Shown: positions 16,248 through 25,780 of the stretch, piece after piece
Layout: each line of letters starts with the position of its first letter
Numbering within the stretch: position 1 is the first letter of the stretch
Origin: Daejeonella sp.
GTDB lineage: Bacteria; Bacteroidota; Bacteroidia; Sphingobacteriales; Sphingobacteriaceae
Length of the DNA: 64,000 nucleotides
Direction: 5' to 3'
NCBI RefSeq assembly: GCF_017495225.1
Contig: NZ_JAFEIG010000020.1
Coordinates: 248,001 to 312,000 of the forward strand
The notes under the pieces: generated by a model
Told to the model about the DNA's origin: nothing
Seen by the model: only the letters and a program-made list of their open reading frames with translations
Database searches by the model: none
Position numbers and translations under genes: made by a program

Positions 16248-17039
16248 TTAATGAAAAAATCTCTTAATTACAAGTAACAACTCCTCCGATATCAATCCAT
16301 TGGTAGCAATAATCTGCCTTCTAGCAATACAGTCATCACCACCTTTAAAATCAAATACATGTCCCCCAGCCTCTTTAACCAGGACTATTCCGGCAGCTAC
16401 ATCATAGGAATTGAGGTTATATTCGAAATAGCCATCAAATCTACCACTCGCTACATAGGCCAAATCGATAGCTGCAGAGCCAATTCTGCGGATACCATGG
16501 CATTTCTGCATAAGTTCTCTCAATACATTTAAGTAAGGTTCCATATCGGCAAATTCATAAAAAGGAAAACCTGTTGTCAATAATGTATTTTCGATTATAG
16601 GAGCTTTTGAGACTGATATAGGTTTTCCATTTAAAAAAGCACCGCCATCTTTCCAAGCCGAAAAACATTCATCTCGATTGATCTCATAAACCACGCCCAA
16701 AACGAGTTCTTCATCGCTTTGAAGGGCTATGCTAATAGAAAATGTAGGAATTCCGTGAATGAAGTTAGTGGTTCCATCTAATGGATCAATTATCCAATGG
16801 TATTTTTCGCCCTGCTTAGAGCTTGTTTTCTCTTCTGTGACAAATCCGGCTTCAGGAAGAATTTCTGATAGTCCTTTAACTAATTTCTCTTCTGCAGTTT
16901 TATCTACATAAGAAACCATATCGTGTAAGCCCTTGTATTCTACCCTATTGCGATCAAAATTTTGTCCTTCAGCACGAATAAAAGCACCAACTTCCTTGCT
17001 TAAAGAAATTACTTGCCGACAAAGATTCTCAAGATTCAT
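16248..17039 (-). CDS. Inositol-monophosphatase-family phosphatase
   Basis: 263 residues, standard IMPase length. Mg-dependent phosphatase with the metal-binding signature WIIDPLDGTTNFIHGIP near 83-99 and the second signature near 213-225 (NLNSYDVAAGIVLVKEAGG). The family includes inositol-1-phosphatase (SuhB), 3'-phosphoadenosine phosphatase (CysQ) and histidinol phosphatase; sequence alone does not choose, though length and motif spacing are closest to SuhB. It starts 3 bp after the lgt stop codon, so the two genes are probably translated from one message. Confidence 0.88.
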   Translation of the reverse strand: MNLENLCRQVISLSKEVGAFIRAEGQNFDRNRVEYKGLHDMVSYVDKTAEEKLVKGLSEILPEAGFVTEEKTSSKQGEKYHWIIDPLDGTTNFIHGIPTFSISIALQSDEELVLGVVYEINRDECFSAWKDGGAFLNGKPISVSKAPIIENTLLTTGFPFYEFADMEPYLNVLRELMQKCHGIRRIGSAAIDLAYVASGRFDGYFEYNLNSYDVAAGIVLVKEAGGHVFDFKGGDDCIARRQIIATNGLISEELLLVIKRFFH

Positions 17040-17042
17040 AAA

Positions 17043-18203
17043 TCAGGAAATGGCGTATTTTTTACCATTTTTAATAGACCATAAAATGCCAATTATTCCT
17101 AAAAGAATTAAAATGGTTGAAATTAATTCGGCTTGAGTATAACTTATACCGAATGTGTGATATTTAGAATTTACCCGAATAGATTCAATCAAGAATCGTT
17201 CTAATCCATTGAAAATCAAATAAATAGACCACATAAGGCCTGGAATGTTTATTTTACTGCGAATGCTCCAAAGGAAAGCGAAGATGGCCATTCCCATTAA
17301 AACTTCATAAAAAGGTGTTGGAAATACAGGCAAGGGTAATTCATTACAGAAATTACCTACGCAACCAGGAATTGGAACACCTTCATTTACCACATTATGA
17401 GGGTATTTAAAAGACCAAACCCAATCTGGAGCCCAGCTAAGCCAATTCGGTTTTGCAGCAAGATTAACAATACCCCAATCGCCATCACCAGAAAGATGGC
17501 AGCCAATGCGACCAACGGCATAAGCAAGCATCATACCGGGACCACCAATATCTAACATGTGAATCCATTTTATACCGTATTTATTGGCATGGTAGAGTAC
17601 CGCTGCACCTCCCATAATCAAACCGCCATAAAAGGTTAATCCACTGAAGGATAGTAGTCCGCCAATAGGATCCTTCACAAAATCATCCCAATACTCGAAA
17701 TTATGGAATAGTTTAGCTCCTAGAAATCCCCAAATTGCAGCCCACATTAATAAATTGCCCATTATTTGGTGTGGGTGTACGGTTTCTTTAATAATTTTCG
17801 GCTGACTTAGTTTCTCTTTTTTATTCTCGGCATAAGCCCAATAAATAAATAAAGCGGCGAAGATTAGTCCCCCTAAAAAACTACCCCTTGTAGAAAGTAT
17901 AAAGTCCTGAGGATTAGCCACAAAAGCGGTATAATTCAATAAACCATCCAGCAGTTTATAACCAACAAAAAAACCAAAAACACCATTTAAGGCAATTTCT
18001 TGAGCTGAAACAGGTTCACCAATTTTAACATCTCTGGTAAATGGCTTAACAAGCCCCAATTTTTCTTTCCTTTTAAATTCTTGTGAAAGTGCCCAATAGC
18101 CGGCCGCAAAAGCCAATGCAACGAAAAAACCAAAAGTTTGAATGGGAAGTGGAATATGTAATCCTGTTAAATATTCAATCAGGTGTGTAATGGTTGGGAA
18201 CAT
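17043..18203 (-). CDS. lgt: Prolipoprotein diacylglyceryl transferase
   Basis: 386-residue polytopic membrane enzyme that adds diacylglycerol to the lipobox cysteine of prolipoproteins. The Lgt signature is visible as [20 protein letters not shown], together with [15 protein letters not shown]. It is longer than proteobacterial Lgt (~290); the extra length is in a cytoplasmic loop around [21 protein letters not shown] and the N-terminal region, as in other Bacteroidota. It is relevant here because many proteins in this window are predicted lipoproteins. The downstream IMPase-family gene begins 3 bp later. Confidence 0.93.
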   Translation of the reverse strand: MFPTITHLIEYLTGLHIPLPIQTFGFFVALAFAAGYWALSQEFKRKEKLGLVKPFTRDVKIGEPVSAQEIALNGVFGFFVGYKLLDGLLNYTAFVANPQDFILSTRGSFLGGLIFAALFIYWAYAENKKEKLSQPKIIKETVHPHQIMGNLLMWAAIWGFLGAKLFHNFEYWDDFVKDPIGGLLSFSGLTFYGGLIMGGAAVLYHANKYGIKWIHMLDIGGPGMMLAYAVGRIGCHLSGDGDWGIVNLAAKPNWLSWAPDWVWSFKYPHNVVNEGVPIPGCVGNFCNELPLPVFPTPFYEVLMGMAIFAFLWSIRSKINIPGLMWSIYLIFNGLERFLIESIRVNSKYHTFGISYTQAELISTILILLGIIGILWSIKNGKKYAIS

Positions 18204-18284
18204 ATATCTTAAGAAATTGGATTATTTAGAATGTTAAGCTAATCTATAAATTATGATTAGAATTACGATTATTAATTATTGCTT

Positions 18285-19604
18285 TTAGTGTACAAATATT
18301 TCGGAAGGTTCAGAAATCTCCATATCTCCATCAGAAGCAATATTTTCAAGCTTAACCGTTTTAATCTCATTGATTAATAATGGATCATAAGGGGCCTTTA
18401 CTTTTACGTAATTGCGAGTAAATCCATGCATGAAACCATTTTTTTGATCCGCTTCAAAAAGGACTTCCGTTGAGATACCCACTTGAGTTTCATAAAAAGC
18501 ACGACGTTTTTTCTCTGATAAAATATGGAGCATTTTACTACGATCTGCACGTAAAGAACCTGGAACTGAATCTTTCATTTCTGCAGCTAAGGTGTTTTCG
18601 CGTTCAGAATAGGTAAAAACGTGTAAATAGGAAACTTCTAGCTCATTCAGGAAATTATAGGTCTCCAAGAAATCTTCTTTTGTTTCGCCTGGAAAGCCAA
18701 CAATCACGTCGACACCAATGCAGCAATTAGGCATGAGTTTTTTTATTTCTGCTACCCTTTCGGCATATAATTCGCGCTTATATCTTCTGCGCATTAAGCC
18801 CAAAATCTTGTTGCAACCCGATTGTAGTGGAATATGAAAATGCGGGACAAACTTTTTCGATTGGGATACAAATTCGATTATTTCATTGGAGAGCAAATTA
18901 GGCTCAATAGAGGAAATACGAATTCGATCAATTCCTTCTACCTGATCAAGAGCTTGAACTAAATCAAAGAATTTATCTTCACGAACACCATCTCTGATGC
19001 CAAAATCGCCTAAATTAACTCCTGTAAGCACTATTTCTTTCACTCCAGATTGAGCAATTTCATTGGCTTGTTCAATCACATGTGAGATGGTATCACTCCT
19101 ACTTGCACCTCTAGCTAAAGGAATGGTACAGAATGAACAGGTATAATCACAGCCATCCTGAACCTTTAAAAATGTTCTGGTTCTTTCTCCGAATGAATAA
19201 GATGAAATAAAGCTTTTTGCTTCAGATATATCCTGATTAAAGATTTGAGTTTTCTCTTTCTTAGTTAAATCAGTGATGTATTCAGTAATCATGAATTTCT
19301 CGGCAGCTCCAAGAACCACATCAACCCCAGGAATTTCAGAAATTTCTTTGGGTTTTAGCTGGGCATAACATCCAACAATAGCGATATAGGCATTTGGAGA
19401 GTGTTTTAGAGCCTCTTTTACAACCTTGCGACATTTTTTATCGGCATGATCAGTAACTGAACAGGTATTAATAAGGTACACATCCGCTTTGTCGGTAAAA
19501 GAAACCGTTTCAAAGCCTGCCTCATTAAACTGCCGACCAATAGCAGAAGTCTCAGAGAAATTTAACTTACAGCCAAGTGTATAAAATGCAACTTTTTTAC
19601 TCAT
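18285..19604 (-). CDS. mtaB: tRNA threonylcarbamoyladenosine (t6A37) methylthiotransferase, MtaB type
   Basis: Radical-SAM enzyme converting t6A37 to ms2t6A37 in tRNA. The N-terminal MTTase domain has FYTLGCKLNFSE and NTCSVT; the radical-SAM motif is VQDGCDYTCSFCTIPLARG (CxxxCxxC); a TRAM-like C-terminus follows. The motif GCKLN with CTIP distinguishes MtaB from MiaB and RimO. I use the ATG at 19604 (439 residues): a TTG 12 bases further upstream overlaps a candidate -7 box. Two [4Fe-4S] clusters are expected. Its C-terminus ends in SEPSEIFVH. Confidence 0.92.
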   Translation of the reverse strand: MSKKVAFYTLGCKLNFSETSAIGRQFNEAGFETVSFTDKADVYLINTCSVTDHADKKCRKVVKEALKHSPNAYIAIVGCYAQLKPKEISEIPGVDVVLGAAEKFMITEYITDLTKKEKTQIFNQDISEAKSFISSYSFGERTRTFLKVQDGCDYTCSFCTIPLARGASRSDTISHVIEQANEIAQSGVKEIVLTGVNLGDFGIRDGVREDKFFDLVQALDQVEGIDRIRISSIEPNLLSNEIIEFVSQSKKFVPHFHIPLQSGCNKILGLMRRRYKRELYAERVAEIKKLMPNCCIGVDVIVGFPGETKEDFLETYNFLNELEVSYLHVFTYSERENTLAAEMKDSVPGSLRADRSKMLHILSEKKRRAFYETQVGISTEVLFEADQKNGFMHGFTRNYVKVKAPYDPLLINEIKTVKLENIASDGDMEISEPSEIFVH

Positions 19605-19613
19605 GATAATATG

Positions 19614-19621
19614 CAAATATA
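19614..19621 (-). promoter_or_regulatory. Candidate -7 box directly before mtaB
   Basis: Minus-strand TATATTTG fits TAnnTTTG exactly. It ends about 10 bases before the mtaB ATG, implying an almost leaderless message. No clear -33 TTG at the usual distance. Confidence 0.35.
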
Positions 19622-19675
19622 CGAAATGTGCTTGATATGGCAGAAATAGACCACAAGCAATTGATAATCAATAAA

Positions 19676-20242
19676 TTATTGCTCTCCCCAACGATAAGAA
19701 TCATGATTAAATCCGGCTAAATCAATTACCCGATTGACCACCGTTGCGGCCACTTCTTCAATGGTTTTTGGAAGACTGTAAAAAGAGGGAGTTGCGGGGC
19801 AAATAATTCCGCCAGCCTCGGTAAGGGTCTTCATATTATTGATGTGAATCAAATTATAGGGACTTTCTCTCACTACCAAAATTAATTTTCTTCTTTCTTT
19901 TAGGATTACATCAGCAGCGCGACTGATTAGTTCATCAGAAATACCTCCCGCAATGCGACCTAAAGTACCCATAGAACATGGGCAAACGATTAAAGTATCA
20001 TAACCCGCTGAACCTGAGGCAAATGGAGCGTTAAAATCACGCTTGGCATAGAATCGGTACCCATAATCATTAAAAGAGCTATTGCCTAATTCATGCTTCC
20101 AAACATCCTTGGCATTATCAGACATAACTAGTGCTAAATCAGCTATTTGATCACTTAAAGCACTTAATTTATCTAATAATACCTTGGCATAAATAGATCC
20201 ACTGGCACCTGTTATAGCAATTGCAATTTTACGCTTATTCAT
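19676..20242 (-). CDS. ubiX: UbiX-family flavin prenyltransferase
   Basis: 188-residue flavoprotein that makes prenylated FMN for UbiD-type decarboxylases. The N-terminal ITGASGSIYAKVLLDKL is the FMN-binding start, followed by CPCSMGTLGRIAGGISDELISRAADV and the phosphate-binding VRESPYNLIHINNM. All the conserved UbiX segments are present at the expected spacing. No UbiD gene is visible in the window. It stands alone on the minus strand between mtaB and the ThuA-like gene. Confidence 0.92.
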   Translation of the reverse strand: MNKRKIAIAITGASGSIYAKVLLDKLSALSDQIADLALVMSDNAKDVWKHELGNSSFNDYGYRFYAKRDFNAPFASGSAGYDTLIVCPCSMGTLGRIAGGISDELISRAADVILKERRKLILVVRESPYNLIHINNMKTLTEAGGIICPATPSFYSLPKTIEEVAATVVNRVIDLAGFNHDSYRWGEQ

Positions 20243-20329
20243 ATGATTTAATTAGATGCAGATTAACCTTTGATAATCAGGCACAAATAAAGATTTAATT
20301 TCTCTCAAAAAGTTAAAAATTAAATAAAA

Positions 20330-21049
20330 TTACTTAGCCATTGCATAACGGATTCCTTCGAGGATATGCTTCAAGAATAAGGGGTTGGTATATTTATCAT
20401 CAGCATGGCCCAAAGCGGTATAAAATGAGCGTCCGCCTTCAAATTTATGATACCATGCCATGGGATGAAAAGCACCATTGGTCCCCCCTTGATAGCTTGA
20501 CTCATCTACAGTAAGCAGGACTTTAATATTGGGATTGATATTCTTGAAATTATAAAGCTCTTCTTTCATATTCCATTCGGAAGGAAAATGGCGTGTGGAA
20601 GGGTGTTTTTTATCAATAACTTTAAAAGTGGCATTTTGCTGAGCTGGGTGACCATCGAAAACAGCTCCCACCAATTTCCCATACCAAGGCCAGTCATATT
20701 CGCCTGCTGATGCCCCATGAATACCTACAAATCCGCCACCAGAGCGAATATATTGCTCAAATTGGGACTGTTGCTCATCATTTAGCATGTCACCAGAGGT
20801 ACTTAAAAACACGATTGCATGATAGTTTTTTAGATTTTTAAGATCAAAAACAGTCGCATTTGAGCTTGTATCGACTAAGAAATTATGCTCCTGCCCTAAT
20901 TTAGAAATCGCAGTGATTCCTGCAGGGATTGAAAGATGTTTATAAGCCGCAGTTTTATAAAAAACAAGGATTTTTTTAGGCTTAGGAGCCGATTCTACTG
21001 AAATACTTATGGCAAATAATATCAAAAAGCATAAAATTCTATGTTTCAT
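20330..21049 (-). CDS. Exported ThuA-like domain protein
   Basis: 239 residues with a signal peptide (MKHRILCFLILFAISISVESA, cleavage after about residue 21). The mature part is a ThuA-like class-I-amidotransferase-like fold: KILVFYKTAAYKHLSIPAGI, YHAIVFLSTSGDML, YIRSGGGFVGIHGASAGEYDWPWYGKLVG and the C-terminal ALGHADDKYTNP. ThuA proteins are linked to trehalose/disaccharide oxidation in Rhizobium and are common in Bacteroidota envelope sugar modules; the reaction is not established. It follows the degenerate helicase gene by 18 bp, with no obvious functional tie. Confidence 0.85.
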   Translation of the reverse strand: MKHRILCFLILFAISISVESAPKPKKILVFYKTAAYKHLSIPAGITAISKLGQEHNFLVDTSSNATVFDLKNLKNYHAIVFLSTSGDMLNDEQQSQFEQYIRSGGGFVGIHGASAGEYDWPWYGKLVGAVFDGHPAQQNATFKVIDKKHPSTRHFPSEWNMKEELYNFKNINPNIKVLLTVDESSYQGGTNGAFHPMAWYHKFEGGRSFYTALGHADDKYTNPLFLKHILEGIRYAMAK

Positions 21050-21067
21050 AGCTTCAATATTTAATGA

Positions 21068-22354
21068 TTATCGATTTTTGAATTTCATTTTAGCTTTTTC
21101 ACGAGAGGTATAATTATAATCCTTCACATTACTATGCTTTTTGGGATGAAAGGCAGCACCAATTTCTAGCTCTGGGCTATCATTTTTATTCGATTTCTTT
21201 GGCTTATCCTTTTCAATGACTAAATCGTCAGGTAATTCGGCAATTGGAATTGGGAGTCCGATAGTCTGCTCAATCTTTTTAACCATTGAAAGCTCTAAAT
21301 CGGTCGCAAAGCTAATTGCAAGCACATCCTCCTCCACATTGTCTGTATTTTTAACAATCCGACCGATAAAAGTTTCCATTTCAACAGGCATTTCCAGATG
21401 AAAAATAAATGGAATACCCTGAATATCAATTGATTCTCTCAAATCATCTGCAATGAGTAAAATTCGAGCATCTTCAGAATTTTTAAAATCTTCCATTTGG
21501 TCGAAGCCCGGATGATCAAAAAATAAAGGCTTATAAATTGCTATTTCTTTATCAAGGTATTTGAAAAGGCTTTTAAATATCTTTTCGGCGGTTAAACGAG
21601 TATTTACAAAGACCAATACTTTATTGAAAACATCCTTATCTTTTAGTAAAAGGTTCAGGAGGTTAACTTTAGTTTTAAAATCTGGGACTTTATACAAAAT
21701 TTGATCGACGGTAGCGAGTTTTTGTTCGCCTAAATTATCCACCTCAATCATGGTTTCATTATTCATAAACTGACTGGTTAGAAGGTTCAGTTTATCATGA
21801 AAAACATCGGTAAAAACAAGATGTTGGCATCTTACAATGCTTCTAGCTAATTCAGCGACAGGAAGTTGCATTCCTCTTTTCACTATTTCGGCAGCATCAT
21901 CAACAATAAACATCATGATTTTATTGAGATTAAGCCCTAGTTTCAAATAGATTGCTCTGGCACGATCAGGAGTTGCAACAACAATATCGGCACCATCTGC
22001 GAGCGCATTCATTTGAGATTCCATTCCTCCTTCTGGATATAAACCCACGATACGTATGGTCTGATTCTTATTTAAAAGCTCAAAGCGCTCAATTACTGCC
22101 AAAACATGGTCTTTGTCCGGAACCAATACCAAAGCTCTTGGAGCCTCTTCAAAACCATATTTAAGGCGCATTAGTGAACCAAGAACATAAGTGCTAGTTT
22201 TACCAGAACCTTCAGGGGCTATTGCAATGATATCTTGTGCTCCCAAAATACGTGACATTGTTTTCAGTTGAATGTCTTTGGGTCCCAAATAACCTGCATC
22301 TGTCATCGATCTGACAAGAGGTTTACTTAGTTTCAGTTTTTCTAAAAGCACCAT
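21068..22354 (-). CDS. Degenerate DEAD-box helicase-like protein
   Basis: 428 residues with two RecA-like domains of a DEAD-box helicase. Motif I is intact (APEGSGKT, residues 46-53), but motif II reads VDDAAE (151-156) instead of DEAD, motif III reads FTDVF instead of SAT, motif Ib is TPDR, motif V reads LLIADDLRESIDI, and the motif VI HRxGRxxR is lost (FIGRIVKNTD). The frame is open and uninterrupted, so it is a divergent paralogue under constraint rather than a broken copy. It may bind ATP or RNA without efficient unwinding. A canonical paralogue is encoded at 24365-25579. Basic tail rich in Lys. Confidence 0.85.
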   Translation of the reverse strand: MVLLEKLKLSKPLVRSMTDAGYLGPKDIQLKTMSRILGAQDIIAIAPEGSGKTSTYVLGSLMRLKYGFEEAPRALVLVPDKDHVLAVIERFELLNKNQTIRIVGLYPEGGMESQMNALADGADIVVATPDRARAIYLKLGLNLNKIMMFIVDDAAEIVKRGMQLPVAELARSIVRCQHLVFTDVFHDKLNLLTSQFMNNETMIEVDNLGEQKLATVDQILYKVPDFKTKVNLLNLLLKDKDVFNKVLVFVNTRLTAEKIFKSLFKYLDKEIAIYKPLFFDHPGFDQMEDFKNSEDARILLIADDLRESIDIQGIPFIFHLEMPVEMETFIGRIVKNTDNVEEDVLAISFATDLELSMVKKIEQTIGLPIPIAELPDDLVIEKDKPKKSNKNDSPELEIGAAFHPKKHSNVKDYNYTSREKAKMKFKNR

Positions 22355-22378
22355 TTAAATAGATTTTTAAATAAAATG

Positions 22379-22412
22379 CAAAAGTACTCATTTGAAACGA
22401 GTATTGAGGCAA
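22379..22412 (-). promoter_or_regulatory. Candidate promoter of degenerate helicase gene
   Basis: Minus-strand TACTTTTG (22379-22386) is an exact -7 box. TTG at 22410-22412 follows a 23-nt spacer, the upper end of the accepted range. Confidence 0.4.
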
Positions 22413-22696
22413 AATAAGGTCATAAGACAATTAAAAACGAAGTTTAAGTTATTTGATCTTAAAAAACTAATACAAATCCTTTAGAAGTTATTCGACTAAA
22501 AATTTTCCTCATCATCATTGCTTCCTCTAGAGGGAATGATTGGCCACCTGATAGGCACTTTAATCTGTTGACATGCTTGATATTAAAAATGAGCACTAAT
22601 GAACTAATAATATTAGTATTGCTCATTTATTTTCTTAATTAAACAAGAATTTATTATCCCGAAATTATTAAAAAATAAAAATTCCATCTTAAGCTG
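22387..22696. other. Intergenic region, divergent helicase and methyltransferase genes
   Basis: About 380 bp separate the two divergent genes. Besides the promoter boxes at each end it holds an imperfect hairpin (AAATGAGCACTAAT / ATTAGTATTGCTCATTT, about 22586-22628) and a somewhat more G+C-rich patch near 22505-22560. I see no coding frame and no recognised RNA. A small RNA or a decayed gene are both possible. Confidence 0.4.
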
Positions 22697-22704
22697 TATT
22701 TTTG
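22697..22704 (+). promoter_or_regulatory. Candidate -7 box of methyltransferase gene
   Basis: TATTTTTG, an exact TAnnTTTG match 30 bp before the ATG at 22735. It overlaps the upstream TTG at 22702, which argues against that codon being the start. Confidence 0.4.
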
Positions 22705-22734
22705 AGAAAATCCAAGCAATTTTTTATTATCAAA

Positions 22735-23427
22735 ATGGATGTTTTCGGCAAAGTATTAAAAGATCATTATTTAGGTCGCCAGAAAGGTAAATTATGGCTT
22801 CACAACAGCTATGGGAGCCCCGAGGATATGCCCGTTGACATTTTTTACCGTAATAAATTTGAAATTTCTGAGCTAGAAAGCATCGCAATTGACCTTTGCA
22901 AAGGCAAAACGCTCGATATTGGTGCTGGGGTTGGAAGTCACGCCTTGATTTTACAAAACAAAGGAATTGATGTTACGGCCATCGAAATATCGGAAGTGGC
23001 CTGCGACATCATGCAAAAAAGAGGTGTTAAAAAAGTTGTGAATAAGGATATTTTCCAATTTGAAGGAGAGCAATTTGATACGATCTTGATGATGATGAAT
23101 GGTATCGGACTCTGCGGGGACATGGAAGGCTTGGAGCGTTTTTTGGAGTATTTGAAAAAGCTGATAGTGCCTGGTGGACAAATCATTTTTGATTCATCGG
23201 ACATCGCTTATTTATACAAGTCGGATGATTTTATCTCAAGTAATTATTACGGTGAGATATCTTATCAATATGAATATCAATCTATTAAAGGCAATTGGTT
23301 TAAATGGCTATATGTCGATTTTAACAGCCTAGAACAAATTGCCAATAAATTAGGTTGGGATTGTGAATTGATTTTTGAGGATGATATGGACCAGTTTTTG
23401 GTAAGGATGGTATTAGTTGAAGGCTAA
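22735..23427 (+). CDS. Class I SAM-dependent methyltransferase
   Basis: 230 residues from ATG 22735; the frame extends 11 residues upstream to a TTG inside a promoter box, so I reject that start. Motif I is LDIGAGVGSHALILQNKGIDVTAIEIS, with the acidic residue ending strand 2 (E in AIEIS); motif II/III regions DTILMMMNGIGLCGD and GGQIIFDSSD are clear. The substrate is unknown. It is convergent with the epimerase-like gene: the two stop codons are separated by one base and no terminator is visible, so the transcripts probably overlap. Confidence 0.83.
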   Translation: MDVFGKVLKDHYLGRQKGKLWLHNSYGSPEDMPVDIFYRNKFEISELESIAIDLCKGKTLDIGAGVGSHALILQNKGIDVTAIEISEVACDIMQKRGVKKVVNKDIFQFEGEQFDTILMMMNGIGLCGDMEGLERFLEYLKKLIVPGGQIIFDSSDIAYLYKSDDFISSNYYGEISYQYEYQSIKGNWFKWLYVDFNSLEQIANKLGWDCELIFEDDMDQFLVRMVLVEG

Positions 23428-23428
23428 A

Positions 23429-24298
23429 TTAATGAATCTCAATATTAAAGTCCGCTGCAAATTCTCCAAACTCCTCTAAACTTATCACCCCTTCTTTCAA
23501 CTTAAACTCCTTCTGCTCACCCTCATGATCAGCATAGCCCAACCAAGGTTCAATGCACACAAAGGGCGCTCCCATTGGTGCCCAAATTCCCAGTGAAGTA
23601 AAATCCGGGAAGGATACAGAAATATAATGATTAGACTTATGGCTTTTAAGTCGGACTTCTCTAGAATTTAACTCCTTAAACACCAAGGCATCAGATTTAA
23701 ATAAATCGGGATCTAATTGAAGTTTGCGGGTGTCTAAAGGTACTGCTTGCGTCAGCCCCGTAAAATATCCATCTTTATTTAAGAGATGTTTTTCTAGGGA
23801 TTCATCTTCAGAAAACTCTATGTAATAATCAGACATCAGCTCTTCCGAGTTAAAGGGAATATTAAATGCAGGGTGAGCACCTAGAGAAAAATGAATGATT
23901 TGATTATCCAAATTTCGAACTTGATAGCTTATTGAAATCTTTGATTCATCAAGTTTATAAAGAATTTCGAATGCAAATTTATAGGGATATTGCTCAAGAC
24001 TAGCTTCCGAATATTTGATTTGAAATTTAGCTTGTGTAGCACTTTGATCTATTAATTCAAATTGTGAATGACGAGCAAAACCATGTCGCTTGATTGGATA
24101 TTTATTCCCGTTAATTAGCAATTCATTATTTAGGCAAGAGCCAACAATTGGGAATAAATTAGGAGCATGAAAAGCCCATACCGAAGGATCTGCTTGCCAT
24201 AAATGTTCAACTCCGCTAAGCTTGTTAAAAACAGAACTTAACTCAGCTCCTTTCAAATTTATTCGGACTTTAAGGCTATTATTCTCTAAAAATATCAT
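23429..24298 (-). CDS. Aldose 1-epimerase family protein
   Basis: 289 residues, galactose-mutarotase-like beta-sandwich of the LacX/YeaD-like branch. Visible landmarks are INLKGAELSSVFNKLSGVEHLWQ at the N-terminus, GFARHSQFE with the catalytic-type His/Arg, LGAHPAFNIPF with the second His of the family, and the C-terminal CIEPWLGYADHEG with the catalytic Glu region. It interconverts anomers of sugars or sugar phosphates; the substrate is unclear. It is separated by 66 bp from the rhlE-like gene on the same strand. Confidence 0.87.
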   Translation of the reverse strand: MIFLENNSLKVRINLKGAELSSVFNKLSGVEHLWQADPSVWAFHAPNLFPIVGSCLNNELLINGNKYPIKRHGFARHSQFELIDQSATQAKFQIKYSEASLEQYPYKFAFEILYKLDESKISISYQVRNLDNQIIHFSLGAHPAFNIPFNSEELMSDYYIEFSEDESLEKHLLNKDGYFTGLTQAVPLDTRKLQLDPDLFKSDALVFKELNSREVRLKSHKSNHYISVSFPDFTSLGIWAPMGAPFVCIEPWLGYADHEGEQKEFKLKEGVISLEEFGEFAADFNIEIH

Positions 24299-24364
24299 TT
24301 AACTATAAGTTAAAAATAAAATTTAAATAATTTAAAATCAGATACTTATAAATTTTAATTAAAC

Positions 24365-25579
24365 TTAACGTTTAACCCAAACTTTCTTCTTTCTATTTTT
24401 ATTATTTCCACCTGAAGATGGTCTTTTTGTGGTGGGGCTGTAAACCGGTGCCTCACCTAATTCTTCAGGAAGTGTCATTCTAGGTATTTCCTTGGAGATA
24501 AGATTTTCAATGAAGGAGAACCTACGTTGATCTTTTTCGTTCACTAAAGTAATGGCCGTTCCAGTAGTTTCAGCTCTGGCAGTTCTTCCAATTCGATGGA
24601 TATAATCTTCAGGATCTGGCGGAACATCATAATTAATTACGAGACTAATTCCTTCTACATCTATTCCCCTACTCAATACATCGGTACCGATAATTACGGG
24701 TAGTGTGCGACTTTTGAAAGCTCTTAATACAGTCTCACGTTGTTCTTGTTCTAAATCAGAATGGAAAGCCTCTGATTTAATACCTTCTCTTCTAAGCGTT
24801 CTATTTAGATCTTTTACCGTTTCCTTTCGGGAGCAAAAAATCAAAATACTTTTATAGTCGCCAGCCTTGAGTAAAGAGCAAATCAATTTTACCTTTTGAT
24901 GATCATGAACCATATAAACCTGCTGCGAAATACCGACAGCGGGCTGAGAAATGGCAATATTTATTTGTTGAGGATTTTTAAGAATGGTATTGGCTAAAGT
25001 TCTAATCTTTGGTGGCATGGTAGCCGAAAAAAGTAGTGTTTGTCGATCTTTAGGAAGACTGCTAATAATTCTCAAAATATCTTCATAAAAACCCATATCG
25101 AGCATGCGATCGGCTTCATCAAGCACTAAATACTTAAGGTGATCTAACTTTATCGTTCCTGAAGCTAAATGAGCAATGAGTCGGCCGGGAGTTGCAATCA
25201 CAATATCCACCCCTTCCATCATGGCACGGCGTTGTTGTTCATAAATCATCCCATCTCCACCACCGTAAACAGCAATGGAGCTAATTCCGGCAAAATAGGC
25301 CAATCCTTCAACCTGCTGATCAATTTGCTGGGCAAGTTCACGAGTTGGAGCTAAAATAAGAGCTTGGGTATGTTTTTTATCAGAAATACTGATATGTTGT
25401 AAAACTGGCAATAAATATGAGGCTGTTTTTCCTGTACCAGTTTGCGCACAAGCGATCAAATCAGTGTGTTGAAGAATTAAAGGAATAGCCTGTGCTTGTA
25501 TTGGAGTAGGTTTAATAAAACCCATACTTTGTAAACCCTCAAGTAATTGAGGATCAAAGTTAAAATCGCTAAATGTCAA
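24365..25579 (-). CDS. ATP-dependent DEAD-box RNA helicase, RhlE-like
   Basis: 404 residues with all canonical motifs: Q motif FIKPTPIQAQAIP, motif I AQTGTGKT, Ia PTRELAQQ, Ib TPGR, II VLDEADRMLDMGF, III SAT, V GTDVLSRGIDVEG and VI HRIGRTAR. A basic tail ends in NRKKKVWVKR, as in RhlE proteins that act in ribosome assembly, RNA decay and cold adaptation. It contrasts with the degenerate paralogue at 21068. The gene is probably expressed alone; a -7 box (minus-strand TACCTTTG at 25608-25615) lies 28 bp upstream. Confidence 0.93.
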   Translation of the reverse strand: MTFSDFNFDPQLLEGLQSMGFIKPTPIQAQAIPLILQHTDLIACAQTGTGKTASYLLPVLQHISISDKKHTQALILAPTRELAQQIDQQVEGLAYFAGISSIAVYGGGDGMIYEQQRRAMMEGVDIVIATPGRLIAHLASGTIKLDHLKYLVLDEADRMLDMGFYEDILRIISSLPKDRQTLLFSATMPPKIRTLANTILKNPQQINIAISQPAVGISQQVYMVHDHQKVKLICSLLKAGDYKSILIFCSRKETVKDLNRTLRREGIKSEAFHSDLEQEQRETVLRAFKSRTLPVIIGTDVLSRGIDVEGISLVINYDVPPDPEDYIHRIGRTARAETTGTAITLVNEKDQRRFSFIENLISKEIPRMTLPEELGEAPVYSPTTKRPSSGGNNKNRKKKVWVKR

Positions 25580-25607
25580 ATTGATAAAATAATGTTTAAA
25601 TAATATA

Positions 25608-25615
25608 CAAAGGTA
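25608..25615 (-). promoter_or_regulatory. Candidate -7 box of rhlE-like gene
   Basis: Minus-strand TACCTTTG, an exact TAnnTTTG match 28 bp before the start codon. No -33 TTG at the right distance. Confidence 0.35.
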
Positions 25616-25780
25616 GTTAAAACAAAGGACATTGATAATTTTGAGTTTTTAAACCAGTAATTAGACCATCTTGCAGTTAAATAATTATTATTTATTCCAA
25701 GTATTTAGGAAATAATAAGTGCCCTACTTATTAACACCATTTAATTTCTCAACAATTAAAATCTTTTTAGTTTTTTTTCC

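Noticed and set aside
21068..22354. Calling the degenerate helicase a pseudogene
   Set aside because: The frame is intact with no stop or frameshift, both RecA-like domains are present and Walker A is conserved.
22702..22734. TTG start and 11-residue extension of the methyltransferase
   Set aside because: The TTG is part of an exact -7 promoter box, so it would not be transcribed.
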